The position numbers and the translations under genes are program-made. Shown piece by piece: positions 9,914 to 11,890 of a stretch of 11,890 nucleotides of DNA. Origin of the DNA: Aquificota bacterium (GTDB lineage Bacteria > Aquificota > Aquificia > Aquificales > Aquificaceae); the NCBI GenBank assembly GCA_024280065.1, contig JAJRQX010000216.1, positions 1 to 11,890 on the forward strand, in the 5' to 3' direction. How positions within the stretch are numbered: the first letter of the stretch is position 1; each line of letters begins with the position of its first letter. Below the pieces are notes generated by a model. It did not search any database, was not told where the DNA came from, and was given only the letters and a program-made list of their open reading frames with translations.

Positions 9914-11890
9914 GTCTAAAAAGTTACTGATAATCCTCGGTTTTCTCCTCGGGGGGATAGGAGGACCGCTCCTTATATACCTTACCTACGTTTACCTCAC
10001 CTTACCGGACGTGAGGCTCCTTGAGACCTGGACACCTCCCCAGTCCTCAGCTGTTTACGATTACAGGGACAGATACTACGGGGACATAGGTGTCCAGAAG
10101 AGATACTACGTGAAGATAGACGAGATTCCAGAAAAGTTAATACAGGCCTTCGTGGCAGCGGAGGACAGGAACTTCTTCAAACACTCGGGAATAGACGTGG
10201 GTGCCATCGTGAGGGCTATGATAGCTAACATAAAAGCTGGGAGGATAGTCCAGGGAGGGAGCACCATAACACAACAGCTCGCCAAGAACCTCTTCCTGAC
10301 GAGGGAAAGGACCATAAGGAGAAAGATAAGGGAGGCGATCCTTGCCCTCAAGATAGAGAGGGTCTTTGACAAAAGAAAGATCCTTGAGCTCTACCTGAAC
10401 CAGATATACTTAGGGAACGGGGCATACGGTGTTGAGGCTGCGGCGAGGGTCTACTTCGGCAAAAGCGTTAAGGACCTGACCCTTGAGGAAGCAGCCCTCT
10501 TAGCGGGTCTTCCTAAAGCTCCTTCCAAGTTCAACCCCTTCGTGAATCCTGAGCTTGCCAAGAAGAGGAGGAACTACGTCCTCAGAAGGATGCTTGAGGA
10601 CGGCTACATAACGAGGGAGGAGTATGAGATCGCCGTGAATAAGCCGGTAGTTGTGATGAGCGAGAACAGGTACAGGATGTCCGACTACGTCCTTGACATG
10701 ATAAAGGAATACCTGCTTGAGAAGTATGGGGACCTAGCACTGCAGGGAGGTCTCAAGATATACACCACCATAGACAGAGACCTTCAGACCCACGCGGTCA
10801 GAACCCTGAAGAGGGGTCTGAGGAGGCTTGCCTCCGTCATAGGTGTCCCGGTCCTGCCTGAAACGCCCAAGGACCTTGAAGAAGCTTACGAAAGGCAGGG
10901 GAAGGGGATCGTCCCGGGGAGGATATACGTAGCAAAGGTCCTGAAGGTTGAGGGGGAGACGGCTGAGGTTGAGGTCGGTGGGAGACGGTTCAGGGTGGCG
11001 GTCAGGGGCGTCCCTATGGAAGACAGGGAATATGTAATGGTTAGGATAAAGAGGGTCTTTGGCGGTTTTGAGGCTGAGTTCATTCCGGACCTTCAGGGTG
11101 CCTTGGTGAGTCTAGACGTCCACACGGGGGCGATAAGGGCGGTAGTAGGTGGCTACTCTTACGCCTACAGCCCATTCAACAGGGCCCTTTACGCCAGAAG
11201 ACAGCCCGGTTCGGCTATAAAGCCCGTCATATACATGGCTGCCCTCCTTAAAGGGGAGACCCAGATATCCTCAATAGACGCGAGGCCGAGGACCTTCTAC
11301 GACCCGACAACGGGCGAGGAGTGGACTCCCAAGAACTACGACGATGCGGAGTACACGGTTGTTACCCTGAGGCAGGCCTTGGCCAAGAGCATAAACACCG
11401 CCACTGTGAACCTCCTTGACAAGCTCGGCTTTGACATAGTCCTGGACGTGGGGGACAAGGTGGGGTTGAAAGACCTAAAACCTTACTACTCCTTAGCCCT
11501 CGGAACGGTGGAGGTCACACCTATGGAGCTTACCTCCGCCTACCAGGTCTTCGCCAACTTAGGGGTAAGGTGCAGACCCTTCCTGATAAGGAAGATAGTG
11601 GACAGGACTGGTCAGGTCCTTGAGGAAAACACCCCCCAGTGTGAGGAGGTTCTTCCCCCTCAGGAGACGAGGGTCCTTGTGGACATGCTGAGGGCGGTTA
11701 TCCTTGAGGGAACAGGAAGAGGGGTGAAAGACCTGCCCAGGATAGTGGCGGGAAAGACAGGAACCACGGACGAATACATGGACGCTTGGTTCATAGGCTT
11801 CTCTCCATACATAGTAACAGGTGTATGGGTAGGCTTTGATGTGAAGAGGTCCCTGGGTCCTGGCATGGCTGGTGCGAGAGCAGCTCTTCC
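9912..11890 (+). CDS. mrcA: Penicillin-binding protein 1A (class A, bifunctional), 3' truncated by window
   Basis: This bifunctional enzyme polymerises lipid II into glycan strands and crosslinks the peptides on the outer face of the inner membrane. 659 codons are visible and the frame is still open at the right edge; homologues usually have 700-850 residues. An N-terminal membrane anchor (about 4-26) precedes the GT51 transglycosylase domain. That domain has catalytic Glu84 in 'EDRNFFKHSG', 'QGGSTITQQLAKNLFLT' (114-130), 'RKIREAILALKIER', 'ELYLNQIYLGNGAYGVEAAA' and 'LEEAALLAGLPKAPS'. After a linker domain, the transpeptidase has nucleophile Ser434 in 'QPGSAIKP' (S-x-x-K437), S493-I-N495 in 'AKSINTA', and K615-T-G in 'AGKTGTTDEYMDAWF'. 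ATG 9912 is the natural start ahead of the anchor. No Shine-Dalgarno is visible in the short leader. It is divergent from dksA. Confidence 0.96.
   Translation, partial: MSKKLLIILGFLLGGIGGPLLIYLTYVYLTLPDVRLLETWTPPQSSAVYDYRDRYYGDIGVQKRYYVKIDEIPEKLIQAFVAAEDRNFFKHSGIDVGAIVRAMIANIKAGRIVQGGSTITQQLAKNLFLTRERTIRRKIREAILALKIERVFDKRKILELYLNQIYLGNGAYGVEAAARVYFGKSVKDLTLEEAALLAGLPKAPSKFNPFVNPELAKKRRNYVLRRMLEDGYITREEYEIAVNKPVVVMSENRYRMSDYVLDMIKEYLLEKYGDLALQGGLKIYTTIDRDLQTHAVRTLKRGLRRLASVIGVPVLPETPKDLEEAYERQGKGIVPGRIYVAKVLKVEGETAEVEVGGRRFRVAVRGVPMEDREYVMVRIKRVFGGFEAEFIPDLQGALVSLDVHTGAIRAVVGGYSYAYSPFNRALYARRQPGSAIKPVIYMAALLKGETQISSIDARPRTFYDPTTGEEWTPKNYDDAEYTVVTLRQALAKSINTATVNLLDKLGFDIVLDVGDKVGLKDLKPYYSLALGTVEVTPMELTSAYQVFANLGVRCRPFLIRKIVDRTGQVLEENTPQCEEVLPPQETRVLVDMLRAVILEGTGRGVKDLPRIVAGKTGTTDEYMDAWFIGFSPYIVTGVWVGFDVKRSLGPGMAGARAAL

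Overview
The window looks like a piece of the core chromosome of a thermophilic bacterium, most likely from the Aquificales (Hydrogenobacter/Thermocrinis/Aquifex type). The evidence is strong use of AGG/AGA for Arg and ATA for Ile, Lys/Glu-rich proteins, very tight gene packing, Gram-negative envelope genes, and housekeeping genes scattered outside their usual operons. The assignment is an inference from composition and gene content; there is no rRNA in the window to confirm it. I see no mobile element, CRISPR array, tRNA, rRNA or foreign island, and no gap between genes longer than 61 bp.

Layout. (1) Bases 1-1229, plus strand: the 3' part of a CgeB-like glycosyltransferase, overlapping a DUF554 membrane protein. 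(2) 1215-1754, minus: hslV, the proteolytic core of HslUV, whose 3' end overlaps DUF554 by 15 bp. (3) 1779-2708, plus: hldD, for LPS heptose synthesis, divergent from hslV across 24 bp and overlapping by 4 bp the 3' end of (4) 2705-4417, minus: a fumarate reductase/succinate dehydrogenase flavoprotein. (5) 4434-7344, plus: an orphan gspC (type II secretion) followed by ligA (NAD-dependent DNA ligase), closed by an intrinsic terminator that lies inside the ligA coding end. (6) 9850-7374, minus: a dksA-gatA-tsaB operon (transcription regulator, Gln-tRNA amidotransferase subunit A, t6A-modification protein). (7) 9912 to the right edge, plus: a class A penicillin-binding protein (PBP1A), cut off by the window end.

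How they work together. The cell-envelope genes (glycosyltransferase, hldD, gspC, PBP1A) fit a Gram-negative cell. gatA and tsaB both serve translation fidelity and share a transcript with dksA. The flavoprotein fits the reductive TCA cycle used by Aquificales, but its iron-sulfur partner is not here. hslV lacks its ATPase hslU here, and gatA lacks gatB/gatC. This dispersal is typical of Aquificales.

No undescribed multi-gene system is visible. The strongest unexplained signal is at base level: in a complete hand scan the tetranucleotide TCGA does not occur once in 11,890 bp, although well over 100 CGA trinucleotides are present, each preceded by A, C or G. Long-term selection by a TaqI-type (TCGA) restriction enzyme would explain this. 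Two regulatory patterns also stand out: most genes lack a Shine-Dalgarno sequence and have a -10-like box 6-9 nt before the ATG (possible leaderless mRNAs), and all three divergent gene pairs are centred on a self-complementary AT-rich box.
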